Shown: positions 26,118-35,631, counted from the first letter of the stretch. The stretch: 64,000 nt of DNA from Massilia kyonggiensis (GCF_024756235.1 NZ_JANUGY010000010.1:62001-126000); one strand, 5' to 3'. Translations and numbers: made by a program. The notes: generated by a model not told the origin, from the letters alone.

Positions 26118-28521
26118 GGGAATCCAGTGCGATGACGACGGTTGCGCTCTTGCGGCCGCGCGTGTCGAAGGTGGCGACCTTGAACACGCAAGCGCCCTGC
26201 CCTGCCTCCACCGGCGCCGTGTAGCGCGGGCTGGCGGCATCGGGCTCGCTGCCGTCCAGAGTGTAATGCAGCGCGAGGCCCGGCAGGGCCACGTTCGCGT
26301 GGATCGTCCGGCCATGGGCGACCGCGCCCGGCGGCGGCAAGCGGTAACCGTAGGCCAGCGGTGCGCGGTCGAGCCTTGCCAGCTCCCTCTGGCCGAGGCG
26401 GTTGGCGAATTCGTTCCACGCATCGTCCATCGCACGCGCACGCTCCCCGGCATCCGCGATGGCGCACCAGCCGGGATCCGGCGCCCACGCCCGCTCCGCC
26501 AGCGCCACGAGGCGCGGCGCGGCCAGGTATTCGATGCGGTCGCGCGTGCGGGCGTTTTCTCCCCACAGCTGCCCCTGCAGGCCCTTGACGCGGCGCCGGC
26601 CCTCGGCCGTCAAACGCGTCATCGCGGCCAGCCGCTCGGCCGGCACGCTCTCGCCCATCGGGTCGGTGGCCGCGCCGACGGTCATGTCCAGCGGGCAGAA
26701 GCCGAACGCATGGCGCGTCTCCACGAAGCCGGCCCAGTAATAGCCCGGTTCCTGCGGATCCTTCGCATACGCGAGGTCGAAATACAGGTTCGCGGCATTC
26801 GCCAGCACGACGTCGTAACCCGCATTGGCAAGGCGGTACGCGACGTCTTCCTTGCCCGAGCCCCATGCGTTGTTCCACGCATAGACCTGGAAACCGGGGC
26901 CGCCGTCCTCGTACACGAGCGCCGTCTCTTCCCAGCCCGCGAACGCGAGGCCGTGACGCGCCAGGATCGCGCGGCAGCGGTCGACGAAATCCGCCTGCAG
27001 CTGCGCGATACGGGTCCAGCCCCGCTCGCGCATCAGTGCCCGGCAGCGCGGCGAGCCTTCCCATGCGCCCAGCGGCACTTCGTCGCCGCCCGTGTGGATC
27101 GTCCTCAGCGGCACGCCGGCCTCGCGGTACAGCGCGGCCACGTGAGCGACGACCGTGTCGATGAAGCGGTCGACGGACGGCAGCGCGATGCAGATCACGT
27201 TGTCGCGCCACAGCTGCACGGATTCGTAGACGGAGGCGTCGTACGGATCGCTCAGCAGGTAGCGCTCCGCCCCTTCGACGTCGCCCTGCGCGCGCAGGCG
27301 GTCGTGGCGCGCGCGCATCGCCAGCACGGCCGCGCGCGCATGGCCCGGCATGTTGAATTCCGGGATGACCTCGATGTGGCGCGCATGCGCATGACGCAGG
27401 ATGTCGATGAAGTCGTCCGCGTCGTAGTAGCCCGTGCCGGACGAGGTGCCCACGTCGGGGCCCGAGCCGAACGATGGCGGCAGCGTGTGGACGCCGGCCA
27501 CGCCCCGTTTGCTGCCGATGTCCGTCAGTTCCGGCAGCGCGTCGATCCTGAGACGCCAGCCCTCGTCGTCCGTCAGGTGCAGATGCAGCCGGTTCAGTTT
27601 ATACCGCGCCATGCAGTCGAGCAGGCGCTTGACCGTGGCGACCGACGCGAAGTGGCGCGCCACGTCGAGCATCATGCCGCGGTAGCCGAAGCGCGGCGCG
27701 TCGAGCACGCGGCCGCACGGCAGGCCGCCGTCCGCATCCAGCAGCTGGGCCAGCGTCTGGATGCCGTTGAACACGCCGTGCGCGCCGGCACCGCGTATCA
27801 GGATCGTGTCCGGGCCGATGTCGAGCCGGTACGCCTCGGGCCCCTCAGCCGCCACCGTGCCGATCTCCAGCAGGATGCGCGCGCCGTCGCCATCCGGCAG
27901 ATCGGCCAGCAGCGCACGTAAAAACGCGGCTTCTCCAGCCAGCGCGGCACCGGCCATGATCTCGCTGGCGGCCGACAGCCGGCAACGCGCGTCCGTGAAG
28001 CGGGCCGAGACCGGTGTGGGCGTGATGCGGCCAACTGCCTCCGGCGGCAGCAGGCGCAGGCCGGCGTTCTCGCGCCAGCGCCAGGCCGCGTCGGCCGGCG
28101 GCAGCACGTCGCGCGCATGGCGCTGCAGCTGTTCCGGCCGCGCGAACGGCACGACGTCCGCGTCGCCCAGGTCGACCGTGCGCCCGTCCGCTTCGACTAG
28201 GTAAAAGCCGAGCGGCGCGTCGGTCAGGCTGATGGCCCAGAACTGCGCCTCGTAGCGCACGTCCAGCACCTCGCCCGGCTGCCACGGCGCCGGGTCCGTG
28301 CGGCGCAGCGCGAACAGGTCGCCGTTGACGTGCTCCATATGGAAACCCGCGCTCACGCTGCCGGCGACCACGCGCCGGCAGGCGTTGAAGTACACGGTCC
28401 ATCCCACGGCGATCGGCGCGCCCGACACGTTGGTCAGTTGCAGGCGCGCCGCGAACACGTCGTCCGCGACGAGGTTGGACAGACACGCCCACGTCACGGC
28501 GACTTTCTCTTGCCGCGACAC
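26110..28521 (-). CDS. Beta-N-acetylhexosaminidase, GH20
   Basis: This enzyme releases terminal GlcNAc/GalNAc from chitooligosaccharides or glycans. I take a GTG start at 28521, two bases past the TonB receptor stop, giving 803 residues; the upstream open frame is a shadow. Residues about 5-150 form a CHB_HEX-like beta domain, about 165-290 the GH20b domain, and about 295-660 the (beta/alpha)8 catalytic domain: HLHLTDDEGWRLRID, EVIPEFNMPGHARA and the catalytic Asp-Glu pair at about 480-481 in IHTGGDEVPLGAWEG. A C-terminal CHB_HEX_C-like domain follows. No clear signal peptide is visible from this start, so location (periplasm or cytoplasm) is unresolved. Confidence 0.9.
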   Translation of the reverse strand: MSRQEKVAVTWACLSNLVADDVFAARLQLTNVSGAPIAVGWTVYFNACRRVVAGSVSAGFHMEHVNGDLFALRRTDPAPWQPGEVLDVRYEAQFWAISLTDAPLGFYLVEADGRTVDLGDADVVPFARPEQLQRHARDVLPPADAAWRWRENAGLRLLPPEAVGRITPTPVSARFTDARCRLSAASEIMAGAALAGEAAFLRALLADLPDGDGARILLEIGTVAAEGPEAYRLDIGPDTILIRGAGAHGVFNGIQTLAQLLDADGGLPCGRVLDAPRFGYRGMMLDVARHFASVATVKRLLDCMARYKLNRLHLHLTDDEGWRLRIDALPELTDIGSKRGVAGVHTLPPSFGSGPDVGTSSGTGYYDADDFIDILRHAHARHIEVIPEFNMPGHARAAVLAMRARHDRLRAQGDVEGAERYLLSDPYDASVYESVQLWRDNVICIALPSVDRFIDTVVAHVAALYREAGVPLRTIHTGGDEVPLGAWEGSPRCRALMRERGWTRIAQLQADFVDRCRAILARHGLAFAGWEETALVYEDGGPGFQVYAWNNAWGSGKEDVAYRLANAGYDVVLANAANLYFDLAYAKDPQEPGYYWAGFVETRHAFGFCPLDMTVGAATDPMGESVPAERLAAMTRLTAEGRRRVKGLQGQLWGENARTRDRIEYLAAPRLVALAERAWAPDPGWCAIADAGERARAMDDAWNEFANRLGQRELARLDRAPLAYGYRLPPPGAVAHGRTIHANVALPGLALHYTLDGSEPDAASPRYTAPVEAGQGACVFKVATFDTRGRKSATVVIALDSHG

Positions 28522-28523
28522 GA

Positions 28524-31157
28524 TCAGAGCTTGCCGCGCAGACCGAGGTAGAAGGTGCGGCCGTTCGAGTAGAACGCGCGCGGCTGGTCCTTGTTCTCGG
28601 CGTACATCTTGATCGTCTCGTTGGTGAGGTTCAGCGCATCGAACGTGACCGTCAGGTGCTCGTTGATCTTGAAGTTCACCGACGCCGCCAGCGACGGCAT
28701 CGAGTCCACGTGCTGGCTCGCACCGCGGTCGACGCCCGCCTTGTACGAGGAGCGATAGCTGTACGCGAGGCGCGCGGAGAAGCGGTCGTTCTCGTAGTAG
28801 CCCGTCACGTTGTACGTGTTCTTCGACGCGTTGAGCATCTCGCCGCCGCCATTCAGCTCGCCGTCGGCCCACGTGTAGTTGGTGAGCATGCCGAAGTTGT
28901 TCCACAGCGGCTGCTGCCAGGAGAGCTCGATGCCCTTGTTGGTGGCGGTCGTGTTGTACGGCGACGTGATCTGGTAGTCCGTGAACGCGCCGCGCTTGTT
29001 GTTGTAATAGCTGCCCGTGCTCGTGCCCTGCGCGACGATGGAGCTGAAGTCCATGTAGAACAGGCCCGCCGACAGCATTGCCTTCGGCATGTAGTACCAC
29101 TCGGCCGACAGATCGTAGTTGACGGAGCGGATCGGGTCGAGCTTGACGTTGCCGCCGCTGCCCGACAGCGCGTCGTCGTTCAGCGACACCGAGCCGCCCA
29201 GCGCGCTGTAGTCGGGACGCGCCATCGTCTTGGCAATGCCGGCGCGGACGACGAGATCCTGGCGCACGTCGAACTTCACGTTTGCGCTCGGCAGGTAGTC
29301 GCGGTACTTGCGTTCATAGGTCGTCGGCGTGTACGGACCGAATGCGGAACCCGTGATCGGATTCTGGCCGCCCGGCAGGTTCACGACGGTCGTCTGGCGC
29401 GTCTCTACGGCGCGCAGGCCGAAGTTGCCGCTCCAGTTGTCGCCGCCGATTTCGGCCATGCCGTAGACGGCCGCCGTCTTCTCGCCCACCTTGAATTCGT
29501 CGAGCCAGTTGTGGCGCAGGGTGAAATCGAGCAGGCGGTTGCCCGGCACCGCGCCCCAGGCGCCGAGGGCCGCACCGCTGTACTTGAAGTAGTTGTTGAA
29601 GACGCTGCCGCCGAGGTCGGAGCCGAAGTCGCCCGGATACATTTCGCCGTTCCACACCGGTCCCGGATTGCTGAAGCCGTTCGGGCCAGGGCGCGTTTCC
29701 AGCGGGTGCTCGGCGGTGCGCTTGTGGTCCGTCCAGCGCGCGCCGAAGCGGACGCCCTGCAGCCACGGGTTGTCGCGCACGCGCCATGTGCCGTCGACCT
29801 GCGCGTACTTTTCCTTGTCGACCGACTGCGCCTCGCCGCCGCCGGCCCACGCCGTCGATCCCGGCGTCGTCGTGTTCCCGCCCGGGTAGCTGACAGTGGC
29901 CGGCGTCATGCCGTTCAGCGCGTACATCATGCCGCCGTCGACGTTGTTCTGGTAGTAGACGTCGCCGTGGTCCCAGCCGATGCCGTGCGTGCGGCCGATC
30001 TTGCCCGTGAAGCTCAGGTCCTCGTTGACGCGCCAGCGGCCATTCAAATCGATGTACCACGATTCGCCGCCCGCATCCGGACGGTAGATGTTGTCGACCT
30101 CGCCCGAGTTGCTGGAGAACGTCGCGCCGACGAGCGTGCCGTTGCGGATCACGGGGCCCGTCGGGATAAGGTTCGCGCTGTTGATCGAGTTCGCGGGCGC
30201 GGCCAGCCAGTTCGTGTTCTGGTGCGGCGCGCTCAGTTTCGAATAGAAGCCGTTCAGGTCGACGCCGATGTCGCGCGTGGGTTTCGCCTCGATGTCGAAG
30301 GCGCCGCCTTCACGCTTCTTCTTTTGCTCGAAGAACGCGGCGCCGATGAACGTAGGCACCTTCACGCCTGCCAGCGACGGATTCGCGACGGCGGCGGCGC
30401 TCGTCGCGCTGATCGGGGTGTAGCCGAGGATTTCCTGGCCGTCGCGGCGCACGCTCTGCTTTTCCGAAAAGCCCTGCAGCAGCACGCCGAACGTATTGGT
30501 CGCGTTCTTCCAGCTCACGAGGGCCGACACCTGCGGCTCGGTCTTTTTCGCGAGGTCGTTGTAGTTGGCCTGCACGGACGCTTCCACCGTCAGGGGCTGG
30601 CGGAAGTCGAGCGGACGGCGCGTGATCACGTTGATGGCACCCGACACGCCGCCTTCGACGAGATCGGCCGTGGCGCTCTTCTGCACGACGATGGAACCGA
30701 CGAGTTCCGACGGCAGCAGCGAGAAGCTCGAGGAGCGGCCCACGTTGCCGCCGTACTGGTTCAGCACGAACCAGTCGCCCGTGCTGATCGCGTGGCCGTT
30801 GAACAGCGTCTGCTGCAGGCTGGGGCTCGTGCCGCGCAGGCTGACGCGGTCGTTCTCGCCGAAGCCGCCCTCGCCGCCCGCGGACGATTGCGTGTTCACG
30901 CCGGGCAGGCGCTGGATCGCGTCGGCCACGTTCTTGTCGGGCATCTTGCCGATGTCTTCGGCCGTCACCACCTCGACGACGGCATCCGCGTTGCGCTTCT
31001 GGCGCAGCGACTGTTCCAGTGCCGCGCGCACGCCGGTCACGATCACGGTCTGCGCTTCCTGTCCGCTGTCCTGTGCCTGCGCCTGTGCCGCGATACCCAT
31101 CACCAGTATCGCCACCGCGCCCGCGATCGCCGTGGTCCGTCCCATCTGCTGTCTCAT
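28524..31157 (-). CDS. TonB-dependent receptor, probable chitin/amino-sugar oligomer uptake
   Basis: The protein is 877 residues from the ATG at 31157, preceded by GGGAGAG; the open frame further upstream lacks a signal. The signal peptide is IAGAVAILVMGIAAQAQAQ. A TonB-box-like TVIVTGVRAALEQSL precedes the plug domain (VTAEDIGKMPDKNVADAIQRLPGV, IRG-type segment VSLRGTSPSLQQTLFNG). The rest is a 22-strand type barrel ending in aromatic FYLGLRGKL. It belongs to the Xanthomonas-type receptors found in carbohydrate-utilisation loci. The GH20 and MFS genes follow with no spacing, so the three form one operon. Confidence 0.92.
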   Translation of the reverse strand: MRQQMGRTTAIAGAVAILVMGIAAQAQAQDSGQEAQTVIVTGVRAALEQSLRQKRNADAVVEVVTAEDIGKMPDKNVADAIQRLPGVNTQSSAGGEGGFGENDRVSLRGTSPSLQQTLFNGHAISTGDWFVLNQYGGNVGRSSSFSLLPSELVGSIVVQKSATADLVEGGVSGAINVITRRPLDFRQPLTVEASVQANYNDLAKKTEPQVSALVSWKNATNTFGVLLQGFSEKQSVRRDGQEILGYTPISATSAAAVANPSLAGVKVPTFIGAAFFEQKKKREGGAFDIEAKPTRDIGVDLNGFYSKLSAPHQNTNWLAAPANSINSANLIPTGPVIRNGTLVGATFSSNSGEVDNIYRPDAGGESWYIDLNGRWRVNEDLSFTGKIGRTHGIGWDHGDVYYQNNVDGGMMYALNGMTPATVSYPGGNTTTPGSTAWAGGGEAQSVDKEKYAQVDGTWRVRDNPWLQGVRFGARWTDHKRTAEHPLETRPGPNGFSNPGPVWNGEMYPGDFGSDLGGSVFNNYFKYSGAALGAWGAVPGNRLLDFTLRHNWLDEFKVGEKTAAVYGMAEIGGDNWSGNFGLRAVETRQTTVVNLPGGQNPITGSAFGPYTPTTYERKYRDYLPSANVKFDVRQDLVVRAGIAKTMARPDYSALGGSVSLNDDALSGSGGNVKLDPIRSVNYDLSAEWYYMPKAMLSAGLFYMDFSSIVAQGTSTGSYYNNKRGAFTDYQITSPYNTTATNKGIELSWQQPLWNNFGMLTNYTWADGELNGGGEMLNASKNTYNVTGYYENDRFSARLAYSYRSSYKAGVDRGASQHVDSMPSLAASVNFKINEHLTVTFDALNLTNETIKMYAENKDQPRAFYSNGRTFYLGLRGKL

Positions 31158-31210
31158 GTGCTCTCCCAAAACTGTATCGATCAAAGAACTTTTCCAGTTT
31201 CGAATTCGTG

Positions 31211-31224
31211 GACGCTGCAGCGTC
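31211..31224. promoter_or_regulatory. 14-bp perfect palindrome upstream of the TonB receptor
   Basis: GACGCTGCAGCGTC is a perfect palindrome 54-67 bp upstream of the receptor start. Receptor operons of this type are often controlled by LacI- or GntR-family repressors. The centre (CTGCAG) is not the CG centre of classical LacI sites, and no regulator gene lies next to the operon in this window. Treated as a candidate operator only. Confidence 0.35.
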
Positions 31225-31289
31225 TCTCGTCTTCGTATGGGGCGCATTGTCTCGTTGAAATTCCGACCGTGTTTGTCAAATCTTGCTAA

Positions 31290-31490
31290 TCAGCGGCGGA
31301 AGAACCACAGCACGAGCGAGACGACGATCGAGATGACGAGGCAGGTGACGATGGGGAAGTTAAAGGAAAAGCCTTCGCGGACGATGTGGATGTCGCCGGG
31401 AAGACGGCCGAACGGGAACCGGCGCAGCCAGGGCCAGAGGAGCCCCGCGGCGAGCAGCACGAGGCCGAGGACGATGAGGAGTCTTTGCAT
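31290..31490 (-). CDS. Small membrane protein, DUF2905
   Basis: The 66-residue protein has two hydrophobic helices (LLIVLGLVLLAAGLLWPWL and FPIVTCLVISIVVSLVLWFF). They flank the conserved loop RFPFGRLPGDIHIVREGFSF, which defines DUF2905. The family is an inner-membrane protein of unknown function found across bacteria. It is transcribed away from the host-attachment gene and stands alone. Confidence 0.88.
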   Translation of the reverse strand: MQRLLIVLGLVLLAAGLLWPWLRRFPFGRLPGDIHIVREGFSFNFPIVTCLVISIVVSLVLWFFRR

Positions 31491-31604
31491 GGCGCCAGTC
31501 TAGCGTACCTCGTGAAAATCCTGGTTGCGCTAGACTCTCCTCAGCCTGTATGGCCCCGGTGGGGCCTACATCTTCAAATTTATTTTTGGAAAAAGGGGGA
31601 AAGC

Positions 31605-32072
31605 ATGCCTACCACCTGGATCGTATCCGCCGACGCGGGCCGCGCCCGCATCTTCGCCGAATCGGACCCCAAGCAACCGTACATCGAAGTCGACAACATG
31701 GTCAGCGCCAACGCGCGCCTGCGCGACGTGGACATCAACACGGACCGGCTCGGCCCGACGTCCGCCGGCCAGAGCATCCACAACACGGGCGGCGCCACGC
31801 CGAACAAGCAGTACCAGCCGGCGCAGACGCCGGAACAGCACGACGCCGAGTTCTTTGCCAAGGACATCTGCAACTACCTGCTGAAGGGCTGGCAGGAGCA
31901 GCGCTTCCAGAAACTGGAACTGGTGGCCGAGCCGAAGTTCCTGGGCGTGCTGCGCGGCCAGCTGGACAACCAGCTCAAGCCGCTCGTCGATCTTGAACTG
32001 AACAAGGACTACAGCCACTTCAACGCGCACCAGCTGCGCGAACAGCTGCAGGCCCAGAAGGCCAAGTTCTGA
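31605..32072 (+). CDS. Host attachment protein family
   Basis: The protein is 155 residues from an ATG preceded by a strong ribosome binding site (AGGGGGAAAG). It starts with TWIVSADAGRARIFAE, the family signature (W[IV]xxADxxxARxF), followed by a polar linker with NTGGATPNKQYQPAQT. The globular C-terminal half carries FAKDICNYL, LELVAEPKFLGVLRGQL and VDLELNKDYSHF. The family is named for an Agrobacterium protein linked to plant attachment and is structurally related to peptide-release-factor-like (eRF1 domain) folds. The true role in this organism is unknown. A GGCCCC-GGT-GGGGCC hairpin lies in its leader (31552-31566). Confidence 0.87.
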   Translation: MPTTWIVSADAGRARIFAESDPKQPYIEVDNMVSANARLRDVDINTDRLGPTSAGQSIHNTGGATPNKQYQPAQTPEQHDAEFFAKDICNYLLKGWQEQRFQKLELVAEPKFLGVLRGQLDNQLKPLVDLELNKDYSHFNAHQLREQLQAQKAKF

Positions 32073-32073
32073 T

Positions 32074-33672
32074 TCAAGCCCGTGCCAGTGCCGGACGCAG
32101 CGTCGCCGGCACCGGCACGGCGGCGTGTTGCGCCCGGGTGCGGAACACGCCGACCGACGCTGCCAGGCGCTTGGCCTCGTCGCGCATCGCGCCGGCCGCC
32201 GCTGCCGCTTCCTCGACCAGGGCCGCGTTCTGCTGCGTCACCTGATCCATCTGTGCCACCGCGACGTTGATCTGGCCGATGCCGGCCGTCTGCTCGCTGC
32301 TTGCCGACGTGATCTCGCCCATGATGTCCGTAACGCGGTGCACGCTCGCGACGATCTCCTGCATCGTCGCGCCGGCCTGCTCGACGAGCCGGCCGCCCGC
32401 CTCCACGCGCTCGACGGAATGCTCGATCAGCCCCTTGATCTCGCGCGCCGCCGCGGCCGAGCGCTGCGCCAGGTTGCGCACCTCCGTCGCCACGACGGCG
32501 AATCCGCGCCCCTGCTCGCCCGCGCGCGCCGCCTCCACGGCCGCGTTCAGGGCCAGGATGTTCGTCTGGAACGCGATGCCGTCGATGACGCTGATGATTT
32601 CGGCGATGCGGCGCGACGATGCGCTGATCTCGCCCATGGTGCCCACCACTTCGCGGATCACGGCGCCGCCGCGTCCCGCCACGCCGGACGCCGCCTCGGC
32701 CAGCGTATTCGCCTGGCGCGCATTGTCCGCATTGTGCTTCACCGCCGACGTCAGTTCTTCCATCGACGCGGCCGTCTCTTCCAGCGACGTCGCCTGCTGC
32801 TCGGTGCGGGCCGACAGGTCCTGGCTGCCGGCCGCGATCTGGTCCGACGCCGCCGCGATGGTATCCGTGCCGCGGCGCACTTCGCCCACGATGACGACCA
32901 GCGACCCGTTCATGGCCTGCAGCGCCGTCAGCAACTGGCCGATCTCGTCATGGCGCTCGATGCGCACGTCCTGCGTCAGGTCGCCGGCGGCCACGCTGCG
33001 CGCCAGGCGCACGGCTTCGGCCAGCGATGCGCCGATGCCGCGGATGAGCAGCGCGGCCACGAGGGCGCCGGCCAGCGCACCCACCGCGATCAGGGCGATC
33101 GACAGGTTGCGCGTGCGCTCGTAGCGCGCCAGGGCCTGGTCGTACTGCGCCCTGGCGAGGTCCTGCTGCAGCTGCACGAGCGCCTGCATGTTCTGTTGCG
33201 CGACGAGAAAGCGCTCCTTCAGCGGGCCCTTGACGAGGGCGCGGATCCGCTCGACGTCGTTGCCGTGCAGGGCCGCCATGGTCGGCTTGAGGCCGTCCTG
33301 CACGAACGCCATGCGGCTGTGGATGAAGGTCTGGGCGAGCGCCTGTTCTTCCGGGCTCAGGGACGTTGCCTTATAGCGCTCCCACAGGCTGCTGATCTCG
33401 CGGATGCGCCCTTCGACGTCCGCGATCACGGGGCCGTTGTCCGCCTCGGCCGCCAGCGCTGCGCTCGACAGCGCGTTCTGGTTCTGCTGCATCAGCGAGA
33501 GGATATGGCCGAGCCGGGACAGCACGAGCAGGCGGTCGTGGTAGACGGTGCCTAGCGCGGCATTCGTCGCGCCCTGGTTCACGAGGCCGACGGCGCCGAC
33601 GAGGATGGAAACCGCACTCAACAGTACGGTCAGGAAGATGAGGCGGGTCTTGATGCTGAGGTGTTTGAGCAT
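32074..33672 (-). CDS. Methyl-accepting chemotaxis protein
   Basis: The 532-residue chemoreceptor has a membrane helix at about 10-32, a periplasmic four-helix-type ligand domain (about 33-190), a second membrane helix (SIALIAVGALAGALVAALL, about 190-210), a HAMP domain (about 212-265) and a long signalling coil. The hairpin tip EIISVIDGIAFQTNILALNAAVEAARAGEQGRGFAVVA contacts CheA and CheW in the family. There is no C-terminal CheR-docking pentapeptide. Its stop lies one base after the convergent host-attachment gene. The signal sensed is unknown. Confidence 0.95.
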   Translation of the reverse strand: MLKHLSIKTRLIFLTVLLSAVSILVGAVGLVNQGATNAALGTVYHDRLLVLSRLGHILSLMQQNQNALSSAALAAEADNGPVIADVEGRIREISSLWERYKATSLSPEEQALAQTFIHSRMAFVQDGLKPTMAALHGNDVERIRALVKGPLKERFLVAQQNMQALVQLQQDLARAQYDQALARYERTRNLSIALIAVGALAGALVAALLIRGIGASLAEAVRLARSVAAGDLTQDVRIERHDEIGQLLTALQAMNGSLVVIVGEVRRGTDTIAAASDQIAAGSQDLSARTEQQATSLEETAASMEELTSAVKHNADNARQANTLAEAASGVAGRGGAVIREVVGTMGEISASSRRIAEIISVIDGIAFQTNILALNAAVEAARAGEQGRGFAVVATEVRNLAQRSAAAAREIKGLIEHSVERVEAGGRLVEQAGATMQEIVASVHRVTDIMGEITSASSEQTAGIGQINVAVAQMDQVTQQNAALVEEAAAAAGAMRDEAKRLAASVGVFRTRAQHAAVPVPATLRPALARA

Positions 33673-33811
33673 GGGGTAACCGGGATGATGGACGCAATCA
33701 AACTGTAGAGCAGTTTGACGGGCGCCGAAACCCCGGTTGTTGCCATCTGGCTACAAAATCGTGCAATCCCCTGCTAACGCGCGGCCATTTGCACCGAAAC
33801 AGCCAGGATAC

Positions 33812-35434
33812 TCACCACGCCGGTGCGCCGCGTCCAAAACGGTGCGCCGGAACAAGAGCCGCGCGCGCCGGCGCGGGCGCGGTCCCGTGGTCCAGCTTGA
33901 ACACGCTGACCGCCTCGGCCAGGCTGCGCGCCTGTTCCTGCATGGATTCCGTGGCCGCGGCGGCCTCCTCGACCAATGCCGCGTTCTGCTGCGTCACCTG
34001 GTCCATCTGCTGGATCGCGGCGCCGACCTGTTCGATGCCGGCGCTCTGCTCGCCCGACGCCGCCGAGATCTCGGCCATGATGTCCGACACGCGGCGCACG
34101 CTGGCGACGACTTCCTGGATCGTCGTGCCGGCCTCGCCGACGAGACGCGAACCGGCGGCGACCTTCTCGACGGAATCGCCGATGAGTTCCTTGATCTCCT
34201 TGGCCGCGCCGGCCGAACGCTGGGCCAGGGTGCGCACTTCGTTCGCCACGACGGCGAAGCCGCGGCCCTGTTCGCCGGCGCGCGCCGCCTCCACGGCCGC
34301 GTTCAGGGCCAGGATGTTCGTCTGGAACGCGATGCCGTCGATGACGCCGATGATGTCGACGATCTTCTTGGACGACGCGTCGATCGCGCCCATCGTCTCG
34401 ACCACTTGCGCGACGACGTCGCCGCCGCGCACGGCCACGGTCGACGCCGACGCCGCCATCTGGTTGCCCTGCCGCGCATTCTCCGCGTTCTGGCGCACGG
34501 TGCTCGTCAATTCTTCCATCGACGCCGCACTCTCTTCCAGCGCGCCGGCCTGCTGCTCGGTGCGCGCCGACAGGTCGTGGTTGCCCGTGGCCACTTCGAC
34601 GGCGGCGGTGGTGATGGTATCGGCACCGCTGCGCACGCGCGTCACCAGCGCGTTCAGGTTCGCGTTCATCGTCTGCAGCGCGATCATCAGTTCGCCCGTC
34701 TCGTCGCGGCGCTCGACCTCGATCCGCGTCGTCAGGTCGCCCTGCGCGACCGCGTTGGCCACCGCCACCGCCCGGCGCAGCGGGCCGGTGATGCTGCGCG
34801 TGAGCCACCATGCCAGCGCCGCGCCCAGCAGCACGGCCGCGATGCCGACGCCGACCAGCACCAGGCGTCCGCTCGCCGCGACGTCCTCGATACGTGCCTT
34901 GGCGTCGTCGAATTCCGTTTTCTGGTGCTCGGCCAGCTCGGCGGCGGCGGCCTCGTACGCGGCAAGCGCCGGATTCATCTCGGCGTCGGCCGCGCGCTCG
35001 ATGGCGCTGGCGTCGACGGTACCGCCATCCTTGAGGGCAAACACCTTCTTGCGCGCCGTCGTGTATGCCTTGCGCCGCTCGCCGAGGGCCGCCATCAACT
35101 GCTTGCCTTTGTTGCTCGCAACGAGGCGCTGCAATTCCTCGTCGATGCGGCTGATCTCTTCGCTGTTCGCCTTCATCTTGACGTTGATCCGCTCGCGGTC
35201 CTGCGCATCGACGGCGCGCAGGCGCGCTTCGGTCAGGGCACGGTTGATACGGGTGCTGGCCAGCCTGCGGTCGGCCAGGCGGGTCTTGCTGACCGACGCG
35301 TCCATGTCCGCGGTCGCCCTGACGACCTGCTGCAGCCGCAGCGCGCCGACGACGGTCAGCAGGGCCGACAGTGCGAGCACGGCGGCGAACGCGAGCCCGA
35401 GCCGGGCTCCGATTTTGAGATTCTGGATATTCAT
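33812..35434 (-). CDS. Methyl-accepting chemotaxis protein
   Basis: The protein is 540 residues from the ATG at 35434 (GAGGTG lies upstream; a GTG two codons earlier is possible). The layout matches the neighbouring receptor: membrane helix at about 10-30, periplasmic helical domain (about 31-185) with a TarH-like character, second membrane helix (LVLVGVGIAAVLLGAALAWWL), HAMP, and the signalling domain with the tip DIIGVIDGIAFQTNILALNA. Signalling halves of the two receptors are very similar while the ligand domains differ, which suggests an old duplication followed by sensor divergence. Confidence 0.95.
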   Translation of the reverse strand: MNIQNLKIGARLGLAFAAVLALSALLTVVGALRLQQVVRATADMDASVSKTRLADRRLASTRINRALTEARLRAVDAQDRERINVKMKANSEEISRIDEELQRLVASNKGKQLMAALGERRKAYTTARKKVFALKDGGTVDASAIERAADAEMNPALAAYEAAAAELAEHQKTEFDDAKARIEDVAASGRLVLVGVGIAAVLLGAALAWWLTRSITGPLRRAVAVANAVAQGDLTTRIEVERRDETGELMIALQTMNANLNALVTRVRSGADTITTAAVEVATGNHDLSARTEQQAGALEESAASMEELTSTVRQNAENARQGNQMAASASTVAVRGGDVVAQVVETMGAIDASSKKIVDIIGVIDGIAFQTNILALNAAVEAARAGEQGRGFAVVANEVRTLAQRSAGAAKEIKELIGDSVEKVAAGSRLVGEAGTTIQEVVASVRRVSDIMAEISAASGEQSAGIEQVGAAIQQMDQVTQQNAALVEEAAAATESMQEQARSLAEAVSVFKLDHGTAPAPARAALVPAHRFGRGAPAW

Positions 35435-35609
35435 GTGCACCTCGACGGAAACGGTAATGCTGCGGATGCGCGCGGCGGGTCGTGGCGGCGGGCCGGAGCG
35501 GTGAGCTGGGCAAGGATGAGGCCCTCACGTGCCGCGCCTGCGTGGGCGGGGCCGTGTCACGGTTCCATGATACACGCCATATTTCTCAATGGAATACTCA
35601 GTTGCGGCA

Positions 35610-35631
35610 CTGCAACGCCATTTCGTTGCAG
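35610..35631. promoter_or_regulatory. Dyad CTGCAACG-N6-CGTTGCAG with a third GTTGC half-site
   Basis: A perfect 8-bp inverted repeat (35610-35617 and 35624-35631) lies between divergent genes, 63 bp upstream of the binding-protein gene. A further GTTGC at 35601 makes a second overlapping dyad with the left arm (GTTGC-N6-GCAAC). This is compatible with an operator near the promoter of 35694-39330. No transcription factor can be named. Confidence 0.35.

Noticed and set aside
28522..29100. Hexosaminidase start near 29100
   Set aside because: That stretch lies inside the TonB receptor gene in another frame and has no hexosaminidase sequence. The first family-like residues follow the GTG at 28521.
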